From positions 1 through 14,832 of the forward strand of contig CALJAQ010000044.1 of assembly GCA_938029515.1 (NCBI GenBank): a stretch of DNA of 14,832 nucleotides. Direction: 5' to 3'. Positions 1 through 5,954 of this stretch are shown in pieces. Numbering within the stretch: position 1 is the first letter of the stretch; every line of letters begins with the position of its first letter. The position numbers were made by a program, and so were the translations under genes. Origin of the DNA: an uncultured Nitrososphaerales archaeon (lineage in GTDB: Archaea; Thermoproteota; Nitrososphaeria; Nitrososphaerales; JAAOZN01). Below the pieces are notes generated by a model. That model saw only the letters and a program-made list of their open reading frames with translations, was not told where the DNA came from and made no database searches.

Positions 1-897
1 AATGATAACAAGTTCGCGGCTCTTAACAGCGCTGTTTGGAGCGGGGGCAGCTTCATCTATGTGCCGGAAGGCGTCGAGGTGAGCATACCGCTTCAAGCAT
101 ATTTTAGAATAAACGTTATGAATATGGGGCAGTTTGAAAGAACCTTAATTGTAGCCGAACCTAATAGTAGGGTGCATTATATAGAGGGGTGCACCGCACC
201 CATCTACTCTTCAGATTCTCTGCATGCAGCGGTAGTTGAAATCGTAGCTAAAAAAGGTGCACAGGTTAGATACACTACACTTCAAAACTGGTCAAAGGAC
301 ATCTACAATCTAGTCACCAAAAGAGCGCACGCTTATGAAGATGCAACGGTAGAATGGGTTGATGCGAACGCTGGGAGCAAGGTTACTATGAAGTACCCCT
401 CAGTCTACCTTTTAGGTAGGAGAGCTAGGGCAGAGATAGTTTCAGTAGCTTTTGCTAACGCCGGTCAGCATATAGATTCTGGCGCGAAGGTTGTCCATTT
501 AGCCCCTGAAACCACATCAAAGATTACGTCTAAGTCTGTCTCTAAGGGAGGGGGTAGGACTAGCTACAGGGGGCTGCTATATGTCGGTAAAGGCGCCTAC
601 GGTGTTAAGTCTACAGTAAGGTGTGACGCTCTTTTAATAGATGACCATTCACGTACAGACACTTACCCCTACAATGAAGTCTATGAGAATGATGCGACCA
701 TAACACATGAAGCTACCGTGGGCAAGGTAGGTGAAGACCAGCTCTTCTACCTTATGAGCAGGGGCATACCTGAGCAGGAGGCTCTAAGCATGGTTGTAAT
801 GGGTTTCTTCAACCCATTCACAAAGCGTCTGCCTATGGAGTATGCGGTGGAGTTTAACAGGCTGATAGAGTTAGAGATGTCTGGTGCGGTAGGTTAG
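1..897 (+). CDS. sufB: SufB, Fe-S cluster assembly scaffold subunit (5' end missing)
   Basis: SufB is the scaffold subunit of the cytosolic SufBCD complex, on which Fe-S clusters are built before transfer to apoproteins. The frame is open from base 1, so the gene starts upstream of the window; about 298 codons are visible, roughly the C-terminal 60% of a usual 470-490 residue SufB. The GTG at 61 is an internal valine, not a start. Family signatures seen: [15 protein letters not shown] at the left edge, [19 protein letters not shown], the EGCTAP segment, and the C-terminal [12 protein letters not shown] followed by GFFNPF. A cysteine in an RCDALLIDD context (codon at 622-624) sits where E. coli SufB has its cluster-assembly cysteine, by my eye alignment. 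The stop is separated from sufD by one base, so the two are co-transcribed. Very confident of the family. Confidence 0.97.
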   Translation, partial: NDNKFAALNSAVWSGGSFIYVPEGVEVSIPLQAYFRINVMNMGQFERTLIVAEPNSRVHYIEGCTAPIYSSDSLHAAVVEIVAKKGAQVRYTTLQNWSKDIYNLVTKRAHAYEDATVEWVDANAGSKVTMKYPSVYLLGRRARAEIVSVAFANAGQHIDSGAKVVHLAPETTSKITSKSVSKGGGRTSYRGLLYVGKGAYGVKSTVRCDALLIDDHSRTDTYPYNEVYENDATITHEATVGKVGEDQLFYLMSRGIPEQEALSMVVMGFFNPFTKRLPMEYAVEFNRLIELEMSGAVG

Positions 898-898
898 A

Positions 899-2209
899 TT
901 GCCCCTCAACCGAATCAAAAAAGTTTCACAGAGCTTACTAGAAGGAGAAGAGGTTTTAGAGAAGAGGTTAAAAAGTTTTGAGCTATACAAAACCCTACCC
1001 ATAGAACCCTCTCCACTATACGTGAAATATGTCGACCCTAAGGTTGCTGAAGTCGACTTAAACACACTAATAGACTCTGATGATCAGGTGAGTTGGAACC
1101 CTCCCTCTGGCGCGGTGCAGATACTTTATAATGGGAGGCGTATAGGTAAGAGGGGGGTTGCTGGTGTTAAACTGCAAACGGTTCAAGAAGCCGAGGGTGG
1201 TTTAAAAGGCTTTGACTACGGTCTCCTAGATGCTGGTGAAAATAGGGTCTCGGCTCTCATCCAAGCATTGTATTCAAGCGGCCACATCTTAGTTGTTCAA
1301 AGAGACACTATTGTAAAAGAGCAGGTGCATCTAGTAACCTTAGTAGATAGATCAAGCGTTTCACGGAACATCATAATCATAGGGAAGGGAGCCCAAGTGG
1401 ATGTGGTTCAAGAGATCTATTCACCAAACCGAGTGGAGAAAAACACGTTCCACGCTTACAGCAACGAAATTCTACTTGAAGAAGATGCTCTCCTACGGCT
1501 GACAACCATCCAAGCAGCTGACCAATCAACCAAACTATTTAGCATAACAAAGACGTTAATAAAAAGGGGTGCAAACGTAGATTCAGCTACCACCTACTTA
1601 GGAGGAGCGCTCCATATAGGTCGTGTAGAGCATAAACTAGTAGAAGAAGGCGCAGCGGCAAAAGACACACATATAGCTCTACTTACAGGCAACCAAATCT
1701 TAGATCTAACCACAAACCTGATACACCAGGCCCAGAAAACAAACGGAAGCATAGTCACTAAAGTGGCGCTAAGAGACAGCAGCAAAGCTACAACGAAAGG
1801 TATGATAAGAATACCCTTAGAAGGAAGGCAGGCTAATGCCTACTTAGCTCAGCACGCTATAATGTTGAGCCCAAGCGCATCAGGTGTAACTATACCTGGC
1901 TTAGAGATCTTGACTAACGACGTTAAAGCTACACACGCGTCCTCAATATCGCAGCTCGACGATGAGCAGATCTTCTACTTAATGAGTAGGGGGCTGACTA
2001 AAGAGGAGTCGGTGAAGATGGTGGCTCTAGGGTTCTTTGAACACGCATTAACACGACTAAACCAGCCAAGCGTAAGGGAGGGTGTGAAGCAGATGCTCGA
2101 AGAAAAGTGGGATGGTCGATCCACAACATTCAAGCAAGTAGAACAAGAGGTTGTAAAATTTGAGGTTGAGAAAAAAGACATCTTCGAAGGCCACTACAAA
2201 TACAGGTGA
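899..2209 (+). CDS. sufD: SufD, Fe-S cluster assembly subunit
   Basis: SufD is the SufB paralogue that pairs with it through a long beta-helix core; the SufB-SufD pair binds two SufC ATPases. The product is 436 residues, normal for SufD. The C-terminal signature DDEQIFYLMSRGLTKEES followed by MVALGFF closely echoes the SufB ending, while the middle is divergent and beta-rich, as expected. I place the start at the TTG at 899, one base after the sufB stop; there is no ATG near the N-terminus and the frame cannot extend usefully upstream. The stop overlaps the GTG start of the Rieske gene by four bases (GTGA), indicating translational coupling. SufD rather than a second SufB is inferred from the weaker conservation and the gene order. 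Confidence 0.94.
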   Translation: MPLNRIKKVSQSLLEGEEVLEKRLKSFELYKTLPIEPSPLYVKYVDPKVAEVDLNTLIDSDDQVSWNPPSGAVQILYNGRRIGKRGVAGVKLQTVQEAEGGLKGFDYGLLDAGENRVSALIQALYSSGHILVVQRDTIVKEQVHLVTLVDRSSVSRNIIIIGKGAQVDVVQEIYSPNRVEKNTFHAYSNEILLEEDALLRLTTIQAADQSTKLFSITKTLIKRGANVDSATTYLGGALHIGRVEHKLVEEGAAAKDTHIALLTGNQILDLTTNLIHQAQKTNGSIVTKVALRDSSKATTKGMIRIPLEGRQANAYLAQHAIMLSPSASGVTIPGLEILTNDVKATHASSISQLDDEQIFYLMSRGLTKEESVKMVALGFFEHALTRLNQPSVREGVKQMLEEKWDGRSTTFKQVEQEVVKFEVEKKDIFEGHYKYR

Positions 2210-2517
2210 CCAGATTGAAGAGGGTTGTAGCCAAATCAAACGAGATACGTGAAGGCGAAATAAAAGCGCTCGAAGTAGAAGGTAAAGAGATCATACTTGT
2301 AAAGAGCGGTGGCAAGATACACGCCCTCTCAAGATTCTGTACACACGATAAAGCAGATCTCTCTACATCCATCCTACTCGAAGACAGGTTAGTCTGCCCC
2401 CTACACCTATCTCAATTCGATCTAACTGACGGTAAAGCTCTAACACCACCTGCCACTGAACCTCTTGAAGTCTATTTGGTTGAGGTTGTTGAAGGTGATG
2501 TGGTGCTTGAAATTTAG
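2206..2517 (+). CDS. Rieske-type [2Fe-2S] ferredoxin embedded in the suf operon
   Basis: A 103-residue soluble single-domain Rieske protein. The ligand motif is complete: C45-T-H47, then 16 residues, then C64-P-L-H67, giving the two Cys and two His ligands of a Rieske [2Fe-2S] cluster. No signal peptide or membrane anchor is seen, so it is cytosolic and resembles the ferredoxin subunits of aromatic dioxygenases rather than respiratory Rieske proteins; no oxygenase is nearby. The start is GTG overlapping the sufD stop by four bases; a TTG at 2215 is an alternative. Being wedged between sufD and sufC suggests a role in, or dependence on, cluster assembly. Actinobacterial suf operons, for example in Streptomyces, have a similar gene at the same place. 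The electron partner is unknown. Confidence 0.9.
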   Translation: MTRLKRVVAKSNEIREGEIKALEVEGKEIILVKSGGKIHALSRFCTHDKADLSTSILLEDRLVCPLHLSQFDLTDGKALTPPATEPLEVYLVEVVEGDVVLEI

Positions 2518-2525
2518 ATTAAACC

Positions 2526-2537
2526 TTTTTATAACGG
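2526..2537 (+). promoter_or_regulatory. Candidate TATA-type promoter for sufC
   Basis: The 51-base gap between the Rieske stop and sufC contains TTTTTATAAC, an archaeal TATA-like box about 35-40 bases before the sufC start. Transcription would begin near 2555-2560, giving a short leader holding the GGTGAC ribosome binding site at 2561-2566. This would let sufC be expressed separately from, or in addition to, the upstream operon. It is read by eye only. Confidence 0.45.
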
Positions 2538-2568
2538 AGTTATGTTAGATAATATCAGATGGTGACAC

Positions 2569-3342
2569 TTGAAACTCGAGACAGTTAACCTACATGTAGA
2601 GGTATCAGGAAAGGAGGTTATAAAAGGAATTAACCTAAAAGTGGCACAAGGAGAAGTTCATACGCTAATGGGTCCAAACGGCTCTGGAAAGAGCACGCTG
2701 GCATACACAATAATGGGGCATCCGAGATATAAGGTAACTAAAGGAGACATACTCTTAGATGAACAATCCATCTTAGACCTGACACCAGACCAACGTGCAA
2801 AGAAGGGGCTATTCCTAGCATTCCAATACCCCTACGAGATCTCAGGGGTCACAGTCACGAACTTCTTAAAAACGGCCTACAACGCAATACACTACAACGG
2901 GCAGAAGGAGGTTGGAGCATCATACCTTGAATTCAGAAGACTCCTAAAAGAGAAGCTAAAATCTCTAAAGATTGATGAAGTATTCGCTGAACGATACCTC
3001 AACGAAGGATTCTCAGGGGGAGAAAAGAAGAAATGTGAAATACTGCAACTAGCGGTTCTTAGACCAAAGATCGCAATACTAGACGAAACCGACTCTGGCC
3101 TGGATATCGACGCACTAAAGATCGTGGCAGAAGGAGTCAACACACTACTAGGCCCAGATATGGGTGTGCTTCTAATCACACACTACTACCGCATACTTAA
3201 CTACATCAGACCAAGATTCGTACACATAATGGTTGACGGCAAAATAGTAAAATCAGGAGGCGAGGAACTGGCATACCTACTTGAGGAAAAAGGATATGAG
3301 TGGTTAAAGCAAACAGCAGCCAACAACGCAACAAAAACCTAA
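2569..3342 (+). CDS. sufC: SufC, ABC-type ATPase of Fe-S cluster assembly
   Basis: SufC is the ATPase that drives conformational change in the SufB-SufD scaffold; despite its ABC fold it is a soluble, non-transport protein. The product is 257 residues, the family norm. Visible motifs are Walker A GPNGSGKST at 35-43, the signature FSGGEKKK beginning at 148, Walker B IAILDETDSGLD at 168-179, and the switch histidine H205 in LLITHY. The DETDSGLD form is typical of SufC. The start is TTG at 2569 because an in-frame TGA lies at 2563 and GGTGAC sits just before it; the ATG at 2559 is out of frame. It follows the Rieske gene after 51 bases containing its own likely promoter, and is followed by a tRNA gene. 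No sufS or sufU is seen here. Confidence 0.96.
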   Translation: MKLETVNLHVEVSGKEVIKGINLKVAQGEVHTLMGPNGSGKSTLAYTIMGHPRYKVTKGDILLDEQSILDLTPDQRAKKGLFLAFQYPYEISGVTVTNFLKTAYNAIHYNGQKEVGASYLEFRRLLKEKLKSLKIDEVFAERYLNEGFSGGEKKKCEILQLAVLRPKIAILDETDSGLDIDALKIVAEGVNTLLGPDMGVLLITHYYRILNYIRPRFVHIMVDGKIVKSGGEELAYLLEEKGYEWLKQTAANNATKT

Positions 3343-3350
3343 ATCTAAAG
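3339..3350 (+). promoter_or_regulatory. Possible TATA element of the tRNA-Ala gene
   Basis: The A/T-rich CTAAATCTAAAG lies 21-32 bases before the mature 5' end of the tRNA, where an archaeal TATA box would fall. It overlaps the sufC stop codon. Weak match to the consensus; the position is the main argument. Confidence 0.3.
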
Positions 3351-3384
3351 CCTCCACACCTTAATAGCGCGGGCCGGTCGTCTA

Positions 3385-3422
3385 GACCCAAATGGGACAA
3401 CCACCTTCAAGCAGGTGGTCTA
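3385..3422 (+). other. 38-nt insertion in the tRNA D-loop, probable non-canonical intron
   Basis: Removing these 38 bases restores a normal D-arm (GTCT, AATCTGGTA, GGAT). The pentamer GTCTA occurs at both junctions (3380-3384 and 3418-3422), so the exact cut could slide by up to five bases. I could not build a strict bulge-helix-bulge. A relaxed one exists for the limits given: G3380-U3419, U3381-G3418 and C3382-G3417 as central helix, bulges UA|G and UA|A, and a short inner helix of A3386-C3388 with G3414-U3416; the fourth central pair (C3379/C3420) is a mismatch. A competing hairpin, ACCACCT with AGGTGGT (3400-3419), fills the insert. Confidence 0.6.
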
Positions 3423-3446
3423 ATCTGGTAGGATACCGCTTTGGCA

Positions 3447-3459
3447 AGCAGACCCAAAG
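3447..3459 (+). other. 13-nt tRNA intron at canonical position 37/38
   Basis: A clean archaeal bulge-helix-bulge is visible. The outer helix is the anticodon stem (3436-3440 with 3461-3465), the central 4-bp helix is TTGG (3441-3444) with CCAA (3454-3457), and the three-base bulges are CA|A (3445-3447) and AG|T (3458-3460). Cutting after the second base of each bulge leaves a seven-base loop TTGGCAT with anticodon GGC. The inner helix is only G3448-C3453, as expected for so short an intron. Confidence 0.8.
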
Positions 3460-3476
3460 TGGCGGGGGTCGGGGGT

Positions 3477-3497
3477 TCAAATCCCCCCCGGTCCACT
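3477..3497 (+). repeat. attL: tRNA 3' end, left boundary of the integrated island
   Basis: TCAAATCCCCCCCGGTCCAC plus T covers the 3' half of the T-loop, the T-stem and the acceptor strand. It is repeated in the same orientation at 5902-5920 with only two C residues missing from the C-run. Integration at tRNA 3' ends by tyrosine recombinases leaves exactly this kind of direct repeat. Confidence 0.75.
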
Positions 3498-3634
3498 ATA
3501 ATTTGGCTTTAGATACTAAGTCACGTATGAAGGCTAAGTACATCCATCTCCTTACCGCTACGGACCTCAAACGCTAGTACGATAATGTAGCTAGAGTTTG
3601 AAGGGTACGGCTGACCTCTATTTGAGGAGGCTAG

Positions 3635-3912
3635 GTGACTTCTCCGCTCGTAACATCATCAAACGTTGATGTGAGTAAGAGTGAAGTGTACAGCATATTT
3701 AGGCACCTCATCATGTTTCAAAAGCATTTGAAGGAGTGTGTGATCATATAGAAGAGTGCCATATGTTTCAAGAAGGTCCATTCATCAAACCCTTATTGGC
3801 TGAGGCGAGAAAGCGTGTGAGAAAGATGATTTTTGTTTCACATCAAGTTGAACCATTCAAAGGATTAGGGTTAATACTCAAAGTTCAGAGACAGGTTGGT
3901 AACTCTTTCTGA
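3635..3912 (+). pseudogene. Broken reading frame next to the tRNA, possible integrase remnant
   Basis: The interval 3496-4003 has no intact gene but is not featureless. One frame is open from a GTG at 3635 to a TAG at 3740, with protein-like text including VDVSKSEVYSIFRHL and FQKHLKE. A second frame, open from 3703 to the TGA at 3910, continues smoothly with CDHIEECHMFQEGPF and LLAEARKRVRKMIF. Joining them near 3720-3740 needs one frameshift and gives about 92 residues. Further short coding-like stretches lie upstream: KAKYIHLLTATDLKR, ending at 3577, and a DLYLRRLGDFSARNIIKR segment at 3613-3666. I do not recognise the family. Its place beside the attachment site suggests, but does not show, a decayed integrase. 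Confidence 0.45.
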
Positions 3913-3935
3913 TTGGCTGTTAACCACAGGAAGAT

Positions 3936-3947
3936 GTATTTATAGGG
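3936..3947 (+). promoter_or_regulatory. TATA-type promoter of the restriction endonuclease gene
   Basis: GTATTTATAGGG gives a good archaeal TATA box. Transcription would start near 3967, leaving a leader of about 37 bases that includes AGGAG at 3989-3993, ten bases before the ATG. The gene therefore has its own promoter, facing that of the AbrB-methyltransferase pair. Confidence 0.55.
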
Positions 3948-4003
3948 TCACCTCGGCTACCGCCCCATACAACTAAGGGGGTACAAATAGGAGATGTGAA
4001 ATA

Positions 4004-4705
4004 ATGCCGAATATTCCGTCTGCTGAAGACATATTCCGTGAAGCCTTGAAATTCACTCCTGACCTTGATGTTAACACCTTGCATAGGAAGACGTTTGAGT
4101 TGATGATTCAATATAGGTCAGAATATTATGAGAGAAGGGTGGATGAAGTACTCGCCGAGCTCGACCTACCTAGAGAGGTTCATCAAAGGGTGAAAGGGAA
4201 GTTGCTGAAACCTATCGTGGTTGGAGATAAAGAATACAGTAATTTTATTGAGGAGGTTTCGAGGCGTGTTAGCCAAGCTTTCCAACCTATATCAGGTTAT
4301 CTTGCTGAGCTTTGCGCTGAAAGAGAGCTAGAGAAGGCAGGCTTAGTGAAAGACCTACACTTCACAAGGAGGAAGGAGAGGACGGATTTCATCATCTATT
4401 ACCCTACCGTATATTCGCCTATAGCGAGGCATAGAGTTGAGGTGAAGAACGTGAGTTTAAGGGAGAGGGCTGTAAGGGGTCTGGCTTTTGACGGTGATAG
4501 CCTATTCGGCTTCTTTAATCAGCTAAGAGAATTCACAGAATCAAATATCAAAGTCTTAGAAGGGCAGTGTGCGAAAACAGGCGGCTATTGCTATATTCCG
4601 CCTAATACTTTAAGCCAAATCCCTTATACTACAACACGCTTCAGACCAAATACTCAGTTTGGGAAGGATATGGCTAAATTTGCAAAAACAGGGCTCATTC
4701 CCTAA
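4004..4705 (+). CDS. PD-(D/E)XK restriction endonuclease (type II-like)
   Basis: A 233-residue soluble protein. I recognise the fold by its catalytic pattern rather than by a named family: D128 (in ERTDFIIYY) is followed by E146-V147-K148 (in RHRVEVKNV), a PD-(D/E)XK arrangement, with E102 or E106 upstream on a helix as a possible further metal ligand. The N-terminal 100 residues are helical and charged. It lies tail-to-tail with a DNA methyltransferase, the stop codons overlapping, which strongly implies a cognate restriction enzyme cleaving DNA unprotected by that methylase. The start is ATG at 4004, supported by AGGAG ten bases upstream. The recognition sequence cannot be read from the protein. 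A Mrr-like or methyl-directed nuclease is possible but fits the context less well. Confidence 0.78.
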   Translation: MPNIPSAEDIFREALKFTPDLDVNTLHRKTFELMIQYRSEYYERRVDEVLAELDLPREVHQRVKGKLLKPIVVGDKEYSNFIEEVSRRVSQAFQPISGYLAELCAERELEKAGLVKDLHFTRRKERTDFIIYYPTVYSPIARHRVEVKNVSLRERAVRGLAFDGDSLFGFFNQLREFTESNIKVLEGQCAKTGGYCYIPPNTLSQIPYTTTRFRPNTQFGKDMAKFAKTGLIP

Positions 4706-5613
4706 GGTGGTCGCCAGAAGTCTAGGATGTATTCAAAGGTGGTTCCGAGAGTAATGTAGTTGCTCGGCCAGCCGAAGATTCCTACTTTATTCACTACGTC
4801 TCTTCTATCCCAAATTATGATGTTCCTCAACTCGTAGCCTGCTTTCTCCATCTCTTCTATGACATAGAGGTGAACAGGTATCCTCCTTCCATACTTGCCC
4901 TCTTTCCACCATAGGTCTGTAACGTTGATGATGGAGTGAGCTTTGGGCTTCAATAAAGGAAGTATTCCTTTGTAAATTTCGCCTAAGACTTGAGCGTATT
5001 TTTTAGGCTCCATTGTGCCAAGGTCTCTTGGGTCATTTGAATACTGCTGAATCTTGAGGAAATGCTGATTTCGTCTCAAGTCCCCCCTTATGCTTTTGTT
5101 TAGCCTTGGTCTATTGAGCATATTTGCATATGGTGGTGATGTTACGGCTAAAGATACCGTCTCAGCCTGAAGGTATTCAGGTATGTTGTGAGCGTCATCA
5201 CAGACAGCAATCTGAATGGTTGATGCTTGAGGCTTTTCACCGTAAGCGTCTAACTTTACCTGAGCTACCCTCTTGTTTGAGAAGTCAACATACTCTTTCT
5301 TAAGGTCGAACCCTACAGCGTTACGGTTCAAATCAAAGGCGGCTACAAGGGTCGTTCCTACCCCCACAAAAGGGTCTAATACTAGCTCCCCTTCATGTGT
5401 GAAGAGCTGAATACAGCGTTTAGGTAAGCCAATGGGGAAGACGGCTGGATGTATATTCTTATCACGTATATCCCTCTTCTCGTAGAAGAACTCCCATATC
5501 GCTACCTGGCTTTGAACCCACTCCTTAGCGGTGAGACAGTTGATGTGTTGAGGGGGGCAATTACATACTCTCTCATACCCTATCTTTAACGGCTTGGTGA
5601 TCTCTAAGCTCAT
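4702..5613 (-). CDS. DNA methyltransferase (N4-cytosine or N6-adenine) of the R-M system
   Basis: A 303-residue SAM-dependent amino-methyltransferase that would protect host DNA from the neighbouring nuclease. Motif I is LDPFVGVGTT (79-88), preceded by HPAVFP (55-60); the catalytic motif IV is TSPPY (158-162). SPPY favours N4-cytosine, but N6-adenine is not excluded. Motif I precedes motif IV, opposite to the usual order in the beta class that the HPAxFP segment recalls, so the fold may be circularly permuted. The N-terminus has a VCNCPPQHINC stretch (C17, C19, C26), perhaps metal-binding. I chose the ATG at 5613 over an in-frame start at 5673: it has GGTGGAG just upstream and overlaps the regulator's stop as ATGA. 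The 3' end overlaps the restriction gene's end by a few bases. Confidence 0.9.
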   Translation of the reverse strand: MSLEITKPLKIGYERVCNCPPQHINCLTAKEWVQSQVAIWEFFYEKRDIRDKNIHPAVFPIGLPKRCIQLFTHEGELVLDPFVGVGTTLVAAFDLNRNAVGFDLKKEYVDFSNKRVAQVKLDAYGEKPQASTIQIAVCDDAHNIPEYLQAETVSLAVTSPPYANMLNRPRLNKSIRGDLRRNQHFLKIQQYSNDPRDLGTMEPKKYAQVLGEIYKGILPLLKPKAHSIINVTDLWWKEGKYGRRIPVHLYVIEEMEKAGYELRNIIIWDRRDVVNKVGIFGWPSNYITLGTTFEYILDFWRPP

Positions 5614-5819
5614 TTCTCCACCTTCTTGACAAGTGCAACTCTCCCAGTGTTCCCTATTATCTCCATACTCCAATCTAATATATCCCCAGGCTTCAGGTTT
5701 AGGTATTCGACTATTCCCTCTGGGATCGTAGTCCTAAGGGATGATGTGCCTGTCTTGGCTAGGCCTACCTTGCTCTTTAATCCCAATCTGCCATTATAGA
5801 TTCTGATTAAATGGTACAT
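5610..5819 (-). CDS. AbrB/MazE-type DNA-binding regulator, likely controller of the R-M genes
   Basis: A 69-residue protein with the swapped-hairpin AbrB pattern: KVGLAKTGTSSLRTTIPEGI, then LNLKPGDILDW, then a terminal beta strand GRVALVKKVEK. Such proteins dimerise and bind promoter DNA, acting as transcription factors or as antitoxins. No toxin gene is adjacent; instead its stop overlaps the methyltransferase start by four bases (ATGA). A role in setting methylase expression, analogous to bacterial C proteins, is therefore my preferred reading, inferred from context. The start is ATG at 5819; an internal TTG 11 codons later is possible because the likely promoter lies very close. Confident of the fold, not of the regulated target. 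Confidence 0.82.
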   Translation of the reverse strand: MYHLIRIYNGRLGLKSKVGLAKTGTSSLRTTIPEGIVEYLNLKPGDILDWSMEIIGNTGRVALVKKVEK

Positions 5820-5835
5820 AAATCTACCGATAAGG

Positions 5836-5853
5836 TTATTTAACTACTTAACC
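5836..5853 (-). promoter_or_regulatory. Candidate promoter of the AbrB-methyltransferase operon
   Basis: On the minus strand this A/T-rich stretch reads TTAAGTAGTTAAATAACC and contains two overlapping TATA-like boxes 17-34 bases before the ATG at 5819. Either would give a transcript with little or no leader. No Shine-Dalgarno motif is seen in front of that ATG, which fits leaderless translation. Confidence 0.4.
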
Positions 5854-5901
5854 AGGTAAGCATCACCTAACACCTCTTGATTGTTCTAAATCCATTTGTA
5901 C

Positions 5902-5920
5902 TCAAATCCCCCGGTCCACT
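5902..5920 (+). repeat. attR: displaced copy of the tRNA 3' end
   Basis: TCAAATCCCCCGGTCCACT repeats the tRNA 3' end found at 3477-3497, in the same orientation, with five instead of seven C residues. No other tRNA parts are nearby (no T-stem 5' strand, no anticodon arm), so it is a fragment and not a second gene. It marks the right edge of the island. Confidence 0.72.
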
Positions 5921-5954
5921 TTTAGGAAATCGACACTGATCTTCTTTCGTCTGA

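Larger units (their letters stand above)
3371..3495 (+). tRNA. tRNA-Ala(GGC), intron-containing
   Basis: Acceptor stem GGGCCGG (3371-3377) pairs with CCGGTCC (3488-3494); the discriminator is A3495 and CCA is not encoded. The stem contains G3-U70, the alanine identity pair. The D-stem is GTCT (3380-3383) with GGAT (3431-3434), and the D-loop GG is at 3427-3428. The anticodon stem is CCGCT (3436-3440) with GGCGG (3461-3465), anticodon GGC at 3443-3445. The variable region is GGGTC, and the T-arm is GGGGG / TTCAAAT / CCCCC (3471-3487). The 125-base gene exceeds a tRNA by 51 bases, explained by a 13-nt insertion after position 37 and a 38-nt insertion in the D-loop. The 3' end is duplicated at 5902-5920 as a likely attachment site. 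Isotype rests on anticodon, G3-U70 and A73, which agree. Confidence 0.9.
3496..5920. mobile_element. 2.4-kb restriction-modification island integrated in tRNA-Ala
   Basis: The segment runs from the end of the tRNA to the second copy of its 3' end. Its cargo is a restriction endonuclease, a DNA methyltransferase and an AbrB-type regulator, plus a decayed gene near the left end. Housekeeping and signalling genes lie on both sides. No intact integrase is present, so it is either a fixed remnant of a larger element, with the integrase reduced to the broken gene, or a cassette that moved using an integrase in trans. The boundaries come from the direct repeat; the mobility claim is inference. Confidence 0.65.

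Noticed and set aside
3400..3419. Hairpin with CAA in its loop, as the anticodon arm of a tRNA-Leu
   Set aside because: The loop is six or eight bases rather than seven, no matching D-arm forms, and the outer sequence folds well as tRNA-Ala(GGC).
3392..3577. 61-codon plus-strand frame starting inside the tRNA
   Set aside because: Its first two thirds are tRNA sequence in an arbitrary frame. Only the last part (KAKYIHLLTATDLKR) is of interest and is discussed with the broken gene.
5614..5673. 20-codon N-terminal extension of the methyltransferase
   Set aside because: It overlaps the conserved end of the AbrB gene, while the internal ATG at 5613 has a strong ribosome binding site and an ATGA junction.
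5902..5920. A second tRNA gene
   Set aside because: Only the 3' end is present; no anticodon arm, D-arm or 5' acceptor strand lies upstream.
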